A stretch of 64,000 nt of DNA from Lachnospiraceae bacterium (GTDB lineage Bacteria; Bacillota; Clostridia; Lachnospirales; Lachnospiraceae): assembly GCA_902363675.1 (NCBI GenBank), contig CABJAV010000008.1:62001-126000 (forward strand), given 5' to 3'. Position 1 is the stretch's first letter; each line of letters starts with the position of its first letter. The notes under the pieces were generated by a model that was given only the letters and a program-made list of their open reading frames with translations, had not been told where the DNA came from and searched no databases. The position numbers and the translations under genes were made by a program. This document shows positions 52,924 through 62,571 of this stretch, piece by piece.

Positions 52924-53796
52924 ATGAAAAAAATAATTTATGTAATCATGGTTACGCTGCTGATACCTTATTTCGCAATCATGCAGCCCGTCAGCATAGA
53001 TGCTAAGACAACCACTTATTGTGGGGCATATTCGAATCTTGTGGATGCAAAATCGCAAAAGGAGGTTCGAAAAGCAATGCTTGATGCCGGACTTTCCAGG
53101 AAAAATGTGGATGCATGGCTTGCTGATGTAAAGACTTATAATAAAACCATTAAAAATACGGGACTTGTCAAAAAAGGTTTCAAAAAGATGACAAAGAGTC
53201 CACAGTATGATGAAAACAAAATCATGGAGCTTTGGCGAAAGAAGAATGATCTGTTTATTGGATACAATTGCAGAATCACAGCTTTTGATCTTATGAAAGA
53301 TAAAATCAAAGTTGATGAGAATGCAAAGGCTAATCCGACGGAACTCTTTATGGATCAGGATGCGCTTAAGAATGCTCCGGAAAAAAAGTTTACCAAAAAG
53401 CAGACAGCAACATTTGAAAAGTTATTTTCCACAGTGAATACAGAATATACAACAGATGTTGACACACATGTGAAAAAAATGCAAAAGAGCCTGAAGGCAA
53501 AAGGTGTCACTATTTCTAAAAAGACAAAGGCATCATTGATAACGGTTGTATTTCATTCCAGTTTTGGCAAGGAAGAAAATGAATTGTTTGTCGGGCATGC
53601 CGGAGTGCTTGTTCCGACCAGGGATGGAAAACTTTTATTTGTTGAGAAACTGTCCTTCTCTCTGCCATATCAGGTTATTAAATTTGATAACCGGAAGCAG
53701 CTCTATCAGTATCTGATGGGGATGTATGATACGCAGTGGGGACAGGAAGAAGCGAAGCCTTTTATTATGGAAAATACCAGACGAATGAAATGCTGA
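52924..53796 (+). CDS. DUF4300 family secreted protein
   Basis: The 290-residue protein has a signal peptide (about 1-27) and a mature part matching DUF4300 (YSNLVDAKSQKEVRKAMLDAGLS, FVGHAGVLVP, MYDTQWGQEE). AAGGAG lies 10 bases before ATG 52924; an upstream in-frame start is not supported. The function is unknown. A terminator follows. Confidence 0.8.
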   Translation: MKKIIYVIMVTLLIPYFAIMQPVSIDAKTTTYCGAYSNLVDAKSQKEVRKAMLDAGLSRKNVDAWLADVKTYNKTIKNTGLVKKGFKKMTKSPQYDENKIMELWRKKNDLFIGYNCRITAFDLMKDKIKVDENAKANPTELFMDQDALKNAPEKKFTKKQTATFEKLFSTVNTEYTTDVDTHVKKMQKSLKAKGVTISKKTKASLITVVFHSSFGKEENELFVGHAGVLVPTRDGKLLFVEKLSFSLPYQVIKFDNRKQLYQYLMGMYDTQWGQEEAKPFIMENTRRMKC

Positions 53797-53845
53797 TGCA
53801 AAGATTGATAGAAAGCGATTTCAAATTATAATTATAAAAGAGACG

Positions 53846-53885
53846 AGTAGCATAACTGTGACAATAAAGTTATGCTACTTCTTTT
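53846..53885 (+). terminator. Terminator after the DUF4300 gene
   Basis: AGTAGCATAACT pairs with AGTTATGCTACT around a 10-base loop and is followed by TCTTTTTT. Confidence 0.9.
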
Positions 53886-53906
53886 TTATGTTCAAAACTA
53901 CATATT

Positions 53907-53924
53907 ATTTGACGCGCGTCAAAT
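53907..53924. promoter_or_regulatory. 18-bp perfect palindrome, candidate operator
   Basis: ATTTGACGCGCGTCAAAT is a perfect dyad. It lies 18 bp before a short frame with an excellent ribosome binding site (AAGGAGGC). A TetR-type regulator site is possible, but no such regulator gene is nearby. Confidence 0.5.
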
Positions 53925-53942
53925 AAAAATAAGGAGGCGCCG

Positions 53943-54047
53943 ATGGTAATGAGCAATCAAATTGTTATGAAAAATGCAGTAAAAAATATTCTCGATACAA
54001 CGGAAATAGGGAATATTTCCCATAGACAAAATATGAAGAATTATTAA
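53943..54047 (+). CDS. Short frame, perhaps the start of a lost gene
   Basis: The 34-codon frame starts MVMSNQIVMKNAVKNILDTTEI and has AAGGAGGC 6 bases upstream. It ends at TAA 54045-54047. With the palindrome in front it could be the beginning of a regulator gene whose remainder was deleted. A real small protein is the alternative. Confidence 0.35.
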   Translation: MVMSNQIVMKNAVKNILDTTEIGNISHRQNMKNY

Positions 54048-54091
54048 AATAGATATTACAAAACAGTTAGATAAAAAGGGGAATTAATATT

Positions 54092-54511
54092 ATGTCAGAA
54101 AAGAAACAAAATTTATGGAAATGTTTTATAGTTGTTGCAGTTGGCATTCTATGTATTGCTGCTGGTTATGCATGGGCGAAGAATTCTTTGATTATGAAGA
54201 AAACAGACTGGCAGGGAACGTTTCAAGTGGGGGAACACAAATTTGAAAATGCAGAATATATTGCCATAACGCCTTCGTTCGAAAATAATGCTGAGAATAC
54301 CGGAAAATTTCAATGTTACGATCAGGAAATATTGCATGAAGGAACCTATCTGATCACAGAGCAAAATTATCTGACATTATATGAAGATGAAAAATCAATT
54401 GGTATTATTTTTGCAAAAGATGATAAATATTATTTTGTTGATAATTCATTAGAAGTGCAGAATCTTATAAAGACTGCGGACGAACCGGATGTCTTAAAAC
54501 CTATAAAATAA
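54092..54511 (+). CDS. Hypothetical membrane-anchored protein
   Basis: The 139-residue product has one N-terminal membrane span (CFIVVAVGILCIAAGYAWA) and an outer beta-rich domain (WQGTFQVGEHKFENAEYIAI). AAAAAGGGG lies before the start. No family is recognised. It precedes an ECF sigma pair but is separated by about 90 bp. Confidence 0.6.
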   Translation: MSEKKQNLWKCFIVVAVGILCIAAGYAWAKNSLIMKKTDWQGTFQVGEHKFENAEYIAITPSFENNAENTGKFQCYDQEILHEGTYLITEQNYLTLYEDEKSIGIIFAKDDKYYFVDNSLEVQNLIKTADEPDVLKPIK

Positions 54512-54602
54512 ATATGTGTGAACCGCTGCCAAAGTTATTACAATGTATAAGTGAAAGGCAGGAAAAGCTTTTCGAAATTCGTGTACACGGGAAGTAACTA
54601 AT

Positions 54603-55121
54603 ATGACAATTCAGGAACTGGAACAGTGCATTTTGCTTTATGGGAAAGATATTTACTCATTTTGCATGCACCTGGCAAAAGAAAAAGAGAGTGCAGATGA
54701 TCTGTATCAGGATGCATTTTTAGAAGCAACCAAAAAGATAGCATCCATTCGGTATGAGGATAATCCGAAAAGCTATCTGTTATCCATCGTGATCCGTCTA
54801 TGGAAAAATCGCGTGCGCAAACGGGCATGGCGCAGCCGGATTGCTCCACAAGTGGCAGAGGAAGCCATGGAAGAGAGTACGGCTGTTTCCGGGAGTGATA
54901 TGGTGGAACGGGTTGTGAAAGAGGAAGAAAAGGCGCATTTGTGGAAGGCTGTCGATGCTCTTTCGGATGTGTACCGGATTCCGCTTTTGCTCTACTATAT
55001 GGAGAATCAGAACGTGGCGTCCATTGCTAAACTTTTGTCTATTCCACAGGGAACGGTAAAAAGCCGGCTTTATAAAGCCAGAAAATTGTTGGAAAAAGAA
55101 TTGGAGGATTACTTTTCATGA
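54603..55121 (+). CDS. ECF sigma factor
   Basis: This 172-residue sigma factor has region 2 (FCMHLAKEKESADDLYQDAFLEATKKI) and region 4 (DVYRIPLLLYYMENQNVASIAKLLSIPQGTVKSRLYKARKLL). It overlaps the DUF4179 gene by 4 bp. GGGAAG lies upstream of ATG 54603. Confidence 0.9.
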   Translation: MTIQELEQCILLYGKDIYSFCMHLAKEKESADDLYQDAFLEATKKIASIRYEDNPKSYLLSIVIRLWKNRVRKRAWRSRIAPQVAEEAMEESTAVSGSDMVERVVKEEEKAHLWKAVDALSDVYRIPLLLYYMENQNVASIAKLLSIPQGTVKSRLYKARKLLEKELEDYFS

Positions 55122-56254
55122 AAGAATTGGACGAATTGTTAAAAGAAAATCTTCTGCCGGACTGTGTTCCAGAAAAAAGCCTGAATGCATCCATTGTAAA
55201 AAAGGCAAAGGAGACACAGAATATGAAACATAGAACATTGAAATCAGGCGTGGCAGCGGTAGCTGTAATTGGAATCCTTGTTGTTGGATCTGCATCGGCA
55301 TATGCGGCATACCGTTATCTTACACCTTCACAGGTGGCGGATCAGATGACAGAGGATGGAGCATTAGCAAAAGCATTTGAGAGTAAGGATGCGATTACGA
55401 TCAATGAAACACAGAAATCTGCAGGCTACGAAATTACTCTTATGGGAATCGTTACAGGAAAAGATCTTTCGGTTGTGGTGAATGACGAAAACAGATCTGT
55501 CATCAGCACAAAAAAAACTTATGCCGTCACAGCGATTACAAAAGAGGATGGGACACCAATGCCCGGACAGATGGATGACAGTTACCAGACTTTTTGTGTT
55601 TCGGCATTGATCCATGGAAAAAGCTTTATGGATGTCAACAACGGAACCTTAAGTGCGGGGGCGCAGGCATTCGTGCAGGACGGTGTACAGTATCAGCTTT
55701 TGGAGTGTGATGATCTCGAAATATTTGCAAATATGGGGGTTTATCTCGGTGTAGTAGAAAGCTTTGGACAGGAATCACAGGCATTTACATTAGACGAAAA
55801 GACAGGGGATTATGAGGTCAATAAGGCATTTGACGGCATGCAGGCACTTTTTATGCTTCCGCTGGATAAGTCAAAGGCAGATGATAAAGCGGCAGAGAAG
55901 TATTTTACTCAAATAGAGGAGCAAAAGGATGAAGAAAATGTTGCTGCACAGAACGAAGCTGATGAGATGTCAGGACAAGAACAGATTGAAAAAAGGCTGG
56001 ACGGTGCAAAACTTATTAAGAGCGAGACTAAGACGGTAACACCAGATGCAGATGGAATGATTTGCATATCTACACCAGATGAAAAATTATCTTATAGTGT
56101 TTCAGACTGGATCTATGATGTTGGAGAAGAGAGTATCATTGGAGAAGCTGGAGACGGAACAGCAGAGGGAACCAGGATTGAGACATTGAAAAAAAATGAG
56201 GATGGAACCTTTACTTATCAGGCTTATCGTCCTGCTAAGGCACAGTTGAAATAA
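55118..56254 (+). CDS. DUF4179-type membrane protein, putative anti-sigma factor
   Basis: The 378-residue protein has a cytoplasmic N terminus (about 42 residues), a membrane span (GVAAVAVIGILVVGSASAYAAY), and a large outer domain with an acidic Glu/Asp-rich stretch near 265-290. The coupling to the sigma gene supports an anti-sigma role. Confidence 0.8.
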   Translation: MKELDELLKENLLPDCVPEKSLNASIVKKAKETQNMKHRTLKSGVAAVAVIGILVVGSASAYAAYRYLTPSQVADQMTEDGALAKAFESKDAITINETQKSAGYEITLMGIVTGKDLSVVVNDENRSVISTKKTYAVTAITKEDGTPMPGQMDDSYQTFCVSALIHGKSFMDVNNGTLSAGAQAFVQDGVQYQLLECDDLEIFANMGVYLGVVESFGQESQAFTLDEKTGDYEVNKAFDGMQALFMLPLDKSKADDKAAEKYFTQIEEQKDEENVAAQNEADEMSGQEQIEKRLDGAKLIKSETKTVTPDADGMICISTPDEKLSYSVSDWIYDVGEESIIGEAGDGTAEGTRIETLKKNEDGTFTYQAYRPAKAQLK

Positions 56255-56279
56255 AAAACAGTTTGTCATCGCAGAGATT

Positions 56280-56489
56280 GTGGCATTGATTATTGGTGTT
56301 GCAGCGTGGGTAGCATTATCAGTACGTGCTGGACTTGAGGAGCATCATTTTCAGGATGTGAGTACATTTAAGACATCGAATGCTTATCTGGTAATTGATG
56401 GCGTGGATGGAAGAATTACATATGTTTCCAATCACAATCCGTTGAAGTTTCAGATGGCAGAAGTAAAAGATCTGCAGAATATACGGTGA
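56280..56489 (+). CDS. Hypothetical short frame, possibly a gene remnant
   Basis: The frame has one hydrophobic segment (ALIIGVAAWVALSVRAG) followed by a polar part, and stops after 69 codons. It has a GTG start and no clear ribosome binding site. It looks like the N-terminal end of a membrane protein cut short. Sequence to 56680 is AT-rich and shows nothing else. Confidence 0.3.
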   Translation: MALIIGVAAWVALSVRAGLEEHHFQDVSTFKTSNAYLVIDGVDGRITYVSNHNPLKFQMAEVKDLQNIR

Positions 56490-56680
56490 TAAATGTCATT
56501 TAAACTGGCATTTTTTTGGACCAAATTATAGAAATTCAACGCATATGTCCAATGTAAGAAAAAAACAAGGACATTATTAATAGGGAAAATTATATATGCC
56601 CAAAAAGTGAAAATGATGAGAACATAATAATAAATTTTTATGTATATATCCAAATGGCACAAAGTGGTTGCGGACCACGA

Positions 56681-57179
56681 CTATGAACCCCCCATTTCCT
56701 TTTGAAACAGCTCTCTGATAATTTGCGCAGTTTCCTCGGTTTTTCCAAGCAGTTTATCGCGCTGTTTGCAGAATGCGCGGTTGATGATTCCGACCAGCGT
56801 ACCAACTAAGATGGCTGCGATGATGGTACCGGTGCCGACACTTCCGAGGTTGTGTAATACGGTAAGACAGGTAATGGCTGATAGGAGAACCATTGTACAG
56901 TCAAAACCAATTTTGACTTTGGAAAATTCAATATGTGTTACAGAGGAAACTGCCTGCATACAGCCCTCTCCGGCAAGTGGAATCAGATCTGCCGGCAAAT
57001 ACAAAAAGATACCGAATGCGACAAATACAGTGCTGGCAAGTACCATGATAATGCGGATTGCAAGATTTTCCGGTGTTGGAAGAAAGGATACCATATAGTT
57101 GCAAAAAGTTGTAAAGTAACCGAATATCACACCGATCACAACCTGTATACATAGGGATTCTTACTTTTAAATGCTTCAT
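56681..57179 (-). pseudogene. YczE/DUF6198-like membrane gene with N-terminal deletion
   Basis: ATG 57179 overlaps the MarR stop (ATGA) and gives MKHLKVRI. The conserved protein then continues in a different frame from CIQVVIGVIFGYF, through LPADLIPLAGEGCMQAVS, to the stop at 56681. About 70 residues normally between these points are missing, and the frame is shifted. The C-terminal membrane half is intact as an open frame (56681-57139) but has no good start. Confidence 0.65.
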
Positions 57180-57619
57180 TTGTCTGTGCCTTCTTTCTTC
57201 TGAATGTTTACCATATTTTCATATACGCGACCAAGCAGTTCCTTTAGCTGCCGTGCTTCAGCTTCGGTGAAACCTTTTAATGCTTCGGATTCGATCCGGG
57301 CAAATTCAAGGTCGAGACAGTCTGCATATTTTTTTCCTGTTTCTGTGAGATATACATGAAGTGATCGACGATTGCTGCCGGCGGTCTTTCGTTCAATATA
57401 GCCTTTGTTTTCCATGCCATTTAAGATGGCGGTCAAAGATGCCGGTTCAATGTGACAAAATATGGCAATCTCTTTTTGGATTGCTCCGTCATGATGGAGC
57501 AGATAATCAAGTATTTTTGGTTGGCCCGGTGTCAATCCGGTGTCTTTGACACTTGATACCAGCGCTTTTTGCACCATAAGATGATCGGACATCAAAAGAT
57601 AGCGAAATGTTTCCTGCAT
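57176..57619 (-). CDS. MarR-family transcriptional regulator
   Basis: The 147-residue protein has the winged helix of MarR regulators (IQKEIAIFCHIEPASLTAILNGMENKGYIERK) and the beta-wing GSNRRSLHVYLTETGK. AGGAGG lies 6 bases before the start. It is likely autoregulated through the dyads at 57634-57660 and co-transcribed with the damaged membrane gene. Confidence 0.88.
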   Translation of the reverse strand: MQETFRYLLMSDHLMVQKALVSSVKDTGLTPGQPKILDYLLHHDGAIQKEIAIFCHIEPASLTAILNGMENKGYIERKTAGSNRRSLHVYLTETGKKYADCLDLEFARIESEALKGFTEAEARQLKELLGRVYENMVNIQKKEGTDK

Positions 57620-57633
57620 AGGAACCTCCTTGA

Positions 57634-57660
57634 TTAGAAATCTAATTGTTAGAAATCTAA
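57634..57660. promoter_or_regulatory. MarR operator, two tandem dyads
   Basis: TTAGAAATCTAA occurs at 57634-57645 and again at 57649-57660, 15 bp apart. Each is a TTAGA/TCTAA dyad. The sites lie just upstream of the marR ribosome binding site. Confidence 0.75.
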
Positions 57661-57781
57661 CTAAATATATACCATGAGGGAAAAATTGTCAAATAAAGTA
57701 GAAACTTTTGAGTTTTTAACACGAATGATATATACTGATTGCAAAAGAAAAGCAAATTACTGAAGTAAAAGGGATACTGTT

Positions 57782-59773
57782 ATGGGAAAAAAGAAAGTAA
57801 CGATTAAAGAGATTGCAGATATGGCGGGAGTTTCGATAGCAACAGTTTCACATGTGATCAACCGGACAAGATATGTGAGTCCGGATCTTGTGGATAAAAT
57901 CGAAACATTAATTCGGGAAACAGGATATCAAAAAAAGATAGAGGAAAAAGAAAGACACTTGAAAGTGGGACGGCAATCTGAGATTGTTGCAGTTATTCCG
58001 AATATCGAGAGTACGATATATCGGGACATGGTTATACATTTAAAGCGATTTGTCAGCATTCAGGGCTACCAGTTTTATATCGCGATTACTGATAATAATT
58101 TGAAGGAAGAGGCTCAAGTGTTATATGGCTTGATTCAAAATAAAAAAACAGCAGGAATCATTCATGTACCAGTCAGTGATGTCGCAACAGACTATAAGCG
58201 TCTGATAGGTTCAGGAATTCCATTTGTATGTATGGAGAGAAATATCTTAGGGGATGGAATTGACGCAGTTGAATTTCGTGACAGGGATGCCATATTTAAA
58301 GGAACCGATTATCTTTTATCCTGTGGACATAAAAACATTTTGTTTTTAAGAGAAAGTTCTAAGAGTACCACCAGAGAAGAACGTACAAAAGGATTTTTTC
58401 GTGCATTGGAAGAACATGGAATCAATACAAATGATGCAAATATTGCGGATGTGAATTTGGAATCAGGAGCCGAAAATTGTATTTTGGAGATTCAGAAAGC
58501 GCTCCGAAGATATATGCCAACTGCAATTATGGCGGGAGGAAATCGAATTACATTGTATTTAATGAAGACATTGCGGGATATAGGAATAGAATGTCCTGAG
58601 GAAGTGTCTGTCGTAGGGTTTGGCGATGAAGGATGGTCAGAATTAACGTATCCTCCACTAACGATTTTAAAGAGAGATGTGGAAGGTTTGAGCAGACGGG
58701 CAGTTAATATGTTGTTTGAAAAAATCAATACAGGGTCAGTAATTGAACAAGATTGCTATGCAGATGTAGAATTGATTGTGAGAAAATCAACTAAAATGTT
58801 GGATAATGGACCGTTTGGAGAAGAAGCAGCAACCCCGGAATCCATTGTAATTACAAAAGAAGAAAAAAGCAGGCTAAGAGCAGGAAATTATCGCGTGGCA
58901 ATTTCGTTCCATTATACAGGAACTTCCTGGGCAGAATTGCATGAAAAAGGAATTCGTGATGAACTTGAACAATATGGAATTGATGTTGTGTCAGTTATGG
59001 ATGCGCATTTTGATGTGGCATTGCAGAACGCACAGCTGGAGGGAATCCGTTTACAGAAACCGGATGCTGTTATTGCTATTCCAGTGGATGATAAAAAGAC
59101 AAAAGAAAAATTTCAGGAATTATCAAAAGTGTCAAAACTGGTGTTTTTGAGTAACGTTCCGGAAAATATGGAAAAAAACAGTTATGTTTGCTGTGTTTCG
59201 GTGAATGAGACTGAAAATGGAAATAATGTTGGGAGAATGATAGGACAATATTGTAAGGGCAAACATGTGGAAGCTGGATTTATTATACATGGGGCTGTTT
59301 TTTATGGAACACGTGCGAGAGATTCGGCGGTTGAAAAGATCCTTACAGAGCAATACAAAAATGTTGAGATTAAAGCAATTCGAAGTTTTGGAGAAATTGC
59401 AAATGCATATCAGGTTTGCAAAGATATGATTGTGGAAAATCCACAGATTAAACTTTTGTATGTAAGCTGGGATCGTCCGGCATTACTGGTTATTAAAGCG
59501 TTGCAGGAATTGCATAGAGAAGATATCGCTGTATTTACAACTGATTTGGACTATGAAATTGCACAGTATATGGAAGATGGAATTGTAAAAGGGTTAAGTA
59601 CCCAACGACCATACGAGCAGGGAAGAACAGCAGCGCATGTAGTTGCTAAGGCATTATTGAGTAATGATGTGCCAAGATATGTGGGAGTACAACCGTATGT
59701 AGTTGAGGAAAAACAGCTTAGAAGAGCGTGGAAAGATATTTTTCATGAAGGGATGCCGGAAAAATTGACATAA
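57782..59773 (+). CDS. LacI-family regulator with two periplasmic-binding-protein domains
   Basis: The 663-residue protein is about twice the usual LacI length. A LacI helix-turn-helix lies at about 6-50 (TIKEIADMAGVSIATVSHVINRT). The first sugar-binding domain (about 65-340) ends with GFGDEGWSELTYPPLTIL. A second one (about 370-650) resembles RbsB-type ligand-binding proteins (AIPVDDKKTKEKF, KGLSTQRPYEQGRTAAHVV). It sits directly upstream of an RbsB-like importer and probably controls it, perhaps by sensing two ligands. Confidence 0.8.
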   Translation: MGKKKVTIKEIADMAGVSIATVSHVINRTRYVSPDLVDKIETLIRETGYQKKIEEKERHLKVGRQSEIVAVIPNIESTIYRDMVIHLKRFVSIQGYQFYIAITDNNLKEEAQVLYGLIQNKKTAGIIHVPVSDVATDYKRLIGSGIPFVCMERNILGDGIDAVEFRDRDAIFKGTDYLLSCGHKNILFLRESSKSTTREERTKGFFRALEEHGINTNDANIADVNLESGAENCILEIQKALRRYMPTAIMAGGNRITLYLMKTLRDIGIECPEEVSVVGFGDEGWSELTYPPLTILKRDVEGLSRRAVNMLFEKINTGSVIEQDCYADVELIVRKSTKMLDNGPFGEEAATPESIVITKEEKSRLRAGNYRVAISFHYTGTSWAELHEKGIRDELEQYGIDVVSVMDAHFDVALQNAQLEGIRLQKPDAVIAIPVDDKKTKEKFQELSKVSKLVFLSNVPENMEKNSYVCCVSVNETENGNNVGRMIGQYCKGKHVEAGFIIHGAVFYGTRARDSAVEKILTEQYKNVEIKAIRSFGEIANAYQVCKDMIVENPQIKLLYVSWDRPALLVIKALQELHREDIAVFTTDLDYEIAQYMEDGIVKGLSTQRPYEQGRTAAHVVAKALLSNDVPRYVGVQPYVVEEKQLRRAWKDIFHEGMPEKLT

Positions 59774-59958
59774 GATTCAGGTAGTTATTTCATTATAAAG
59801 ATAAAATAAGCAGAAAAAAAGAATGTCGTGCAGATGTTCTTTTTTTTTAAAACAAATAAAAAATTTACGTAAAAAATAAGACTAAAATGTAAAATTGCGT
59901 AAATGAATAAATAAAAATTGTTGAAAACGACGAATAAAAACAAATGTTACGCAAAATA

Positions 59959-60033
59959 TTGACAAAAAGATGAACGAATATTATGATGCAAATACAAAGA
60001 ACAAAGAAAAACATAAAAATTTACGTAAATTTT
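59959..60033 (+). promoter_or_regulatory. Promoter and LacI operator of the sugar importer
   Basis: TTGACA (59959) and TATGAT (59982) are spaced by 17 bp. An 18-bp perfect palindrome AAAATTTACGTAAATTTT (60016-60033) lies downstream, and TTTACGTAAA recurs at 59864-59873, with a half site GCGTAAAT near 59893. The central CG and the two-site layout fit a LacI repressor that can loop DNA. Confidence 0.7.
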
Positions 60034-60059
60034 AAAAAGCACAAACGGAGGGAAAACAA

Positions 60060-61055
60060 ATGAGAAAAATGAAAAAATTATTAGCTTTGGGATTATGTTT
60101 ATGTATGACAGCAGGATTGGCAGCAGGATGTGGAAACAGTAAGTCAGCAGATGATACAACGGATTCTGGAAAGAGTTCAAAAAAGGGATTATCTTTTGCA
60201 TTTTGTACCAATACTTTAAATAATACATTCCAGAGTTCGATTGATGCAAAATTAAAGGAATTATGTGATGAAGATGGGATTTCTTATACGTGCCTGGATC
60301 CTGATTATGATTTGAATAAGCAGCTGAGTCAGTTATCTGATGTAGCGAACAGTGGATATGATGCGGTATTTGTTATACCGGTAGATTCTGCGGGAATAAC
60401 TTCCGGACTGGCAGAAATCAGTGATGCAGGAATTCCAATATTCAATGTGGATACGGCAGTAATTGATGATGACCTTAACAGTTTTGTTACACAGTTTGTC
60501 GGTACCAATGCATATATGGCAGGTCAGCTGGTTGGAGAGCAGATGGTTAAGGATCATCCGGATGGAGGAAATATTGCAGTTTTGGATTTCCCTTCAAATG
60601 AAAGCTGTGTTGATCGTGTAAATGGATTTCTGGATGGACTGGGGGACAGCAAAGATAAGTTTAAAATTGTAGCCCAGCAGGATGGCGGAGCAGCATTGGA
60701 TAAATCCATGGAATTGGCAGAAGATATTATTACAGCGACTCCGGATCTGGATGCATTTTTCTGTATTAATGATCCATCTGCACTCGGTGCAGCAGCTGCA
60801 ATCAAAGCTGCTAATAAAACTGGAAAAATCGGGGTATACAGTATTGATGCTTCTCCAGATGGAAAGCAGGCATTATTGGATGGAGAATTTACGGCAGTTG
60901 CATGTCAGGTTCCGGTACAGATAGCAGAATATTCTTTCAATGAAGCTGTGAAATATGTGAATGGAGACACAAAAATTGATGAAAAAAAGGTATATCTGGA
61001 TTCACATCTTGTTTTAAAAGATGAAGCCGAGAAAACGCTGAAAGAATGGCAGTAA
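60060..61055 (+). CDS. RbsB-like sugar-binding lipoprotein
   Basis: The 331-residue protein has a lipoprotein signal with lipobox LAAGC (Cys24). The mature part is a type I periplasmic-binding fold (FAFCTNTLNNTFQSSID, VIPVDSAGI, NVDTAVIDDD, GVYSIDASPDGKQALLDG). It captures a sugar for the ABC importer encoded next. GGAGGG precedes the start. The substrate is probably a fructose-type or ribose-type sugar, judging from the glycosidase downstream. Confidence 0.88.
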   Translation: MRKMKKLLALGLCLCMTAGLAAGCGNSKSADDTTDSGKSSKKGLSFAFCTNTLNNTFQSSIDAKLKELCDEDGISYTCLDPDYDLNKQLSQLSDVANSGYDAVFVIPVDSAGITSGLAEISDAGIPIFNVDTAVIDDDLNSFVTQFVGTNAYMAGQLVGEQMVKDHPDGGNIAVLDFPSNESCVDRVNGFLDGLGDSKDKFKIVAQQDGGAALDKSMELAEDIITATPDLDAFFCINDPSALGAAAAIKAANKTGKIGVYSIDASPDGKQALLDGEFTAVACQVPVQIAEYSFNEAVKYVNGDTKIDEKKVYLDSHLVLKDEAEKTLKEWQ

Positions 61056-61070
61056 AAAGGGAGGCTCACT

Positions 61071-62570
61071 ATGGGACAGACAGTGTTAGAAATGATAGGG
61101 ATAAAGAAAAGTTTTGCAGGCATTTATGCGTTGAATGGCATTGATTTTTCTTTGGAACTTGGAGAAGTTCATGCGCTGCTCGGAGAAAATGGAGCAGGAA
61201 AGTCGACATTGATTAAAGTACTGGGTGGAATTCATCAGCCGGACAGTGGTACGATCAAAGTAAATGGAAAAGAAGTCAAAATAGATGGGGTCCCGGCGGC
61301 AAGAGAGAATGGAATTGGCATTATACATCAGGAAATCGTGCTAGTGCCTTATCTGACAGTCGCACAGAATCTGTTTTTAGGAAGAGAAATCAAAACAAAA
61401 TTTGGAACATTGGATGATGCGGAAATGAACCGCAGGGCAGCAGAGATGATCTCTGCCCTGGGGGTTCATATTCAGGCGGAAACCATGGTAGAAAATTTGA
61501 CAATTGCACAGCAGCAGATGGTAGAAATTGTAAAGGCGGTATCCTTTAATGGTAAAATTATCGTTATGGATGAACCGACATCTTCCCTTTCAAATGAAGA
61601 AGTGGAGCAGTTATTCGAAATTATTGATAATTTAAAAAAGAAAAATGTCAGTATTATTTACATTTCTCATAGAATGGAAGAACTTTTTCGTATTTCAGAT
61701 CGAATCACTGTCATTCGGGATGGAACCTATGTGGGAACCAGAAAAACAGCCGAGACAAATGCAAATGAGCTGGTGGCAATGATGGTTGGACGGGATCTTG
61801 AAAATTTCTATGTGAGAGATTATTGCGATGTAGAACACGCTCCTGTGGCGCTTGAGGTAAAACATCTGACGAGTCCTGGTGTTTTTGAAGATGTTAGTTT
61901 TGCAGTACATAAAGGTGAAATTCTTGGATTTTCCGGTCTGGTTGGTGCCGGAAGAAGTGAAATTATGGAGTCGATTTTTGGAGCGAGACCATATACATCC
62001 GGTCAGATTTTCTTAAACGGAGAAGCGGTGCGTTTTAAAAATACTATGCAGGCAATTAAGGCAGGAATTGCACTGGTGCCGGAAGATCGAAAAAAACAGG
62101 GATTGGTACTTGGAAACAGTGTGGCATTTAATCTTACATTATCGAGTCTTCGTTTTTGTATGAATGGAATTGCCATTAGTGAAAAAAAACGGGAAGATAT
62201 TATTGAACATTATAGCCAGAGACTTCGGATTAAAGCAGCATCACCGGAAATTGAGGCTGGAAGTCTCTCTGGAGGAAACCAGCAGAAGGTGGTATTGGGA
62301 AAATGGCTTGCAACCAAGCCGGATGTACTGATTTTGGACGAGCCGACGAGAGGTGTGGATGTAAATGCAAAGTATGAAATCTATACGGTAATTAATGAGC
62401 TTGCAAAAGAAGGCATTGCAATCATTATGGTTTCCAGTGAACTGCCGGAAATTATCAATATGTGTGACAATGTCTGTGTAGTAAGAGCTGGAAAATTGGT
62501 CGGTCAGTTAGAAAAAAATCAGTTGGTTCAGGAAGAAATTATGAAGTATGCGGCAGGAGGCGTGGAGTAA
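61071..62570 (+). CDS. RbsA-like sugar ABC transporter ATPase (double domain)
   Basis: This 499-residue protein has two ABC domains. The first has GENGAGKST and DEPTSSL with a degenerate signature NLTIAQQQ. The second has a degenerate Walker A GLVGAGRSE, signature LSGGNQQK and DEPTRGVDV. This is the standard pattern of the monosaccharide importer class. AGGGAGG lies before ATG 61071. Confidence 0.92.
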   Translation: MGQTVLEMIGIKKSFAGIYALNGIDFSLELGEVHALLGENGAGKSTLIKVLGGIHQPDSGTIKVNGKEVKIDGVPAARENGIGIIHQEIVLVPYLTVAQNLFLGREIKTKFGTLDDAEMNRRAAEMISALGVHIQAETMVENLTIAQQQMVEIVKAVSFNGKIIVMDEPTSSLSNEEVEQLFEIIDNLKKKNVSIIYISHRMEELFRISDRITVIRDGTYVGTRKTAETNANELVAMMVGRDLENFYVRDYCDVEHAPVALEVKHLTSPGVFEDVSFAVHKGEILGFSGLVGAGRSEIMESIFGARPYTSGQIFLNGEAVRFKNTMQAIKAGIALVPEDRKKQGLVLGNSVAFNLTLSSLRFCMNGIAISEKKREDIIEHYSQRLRIKAASPEIEAGSLSGGNQQKVVLGKWLATKPDVLILDEPTRGVDVNAKYEIYTVINELAKEGIAIIMVSSELPEIINMCDNVCVVRAGKLVGQLEKNQLVQEEIMKYAAGGVE

Positions 62571-62571
62571 T

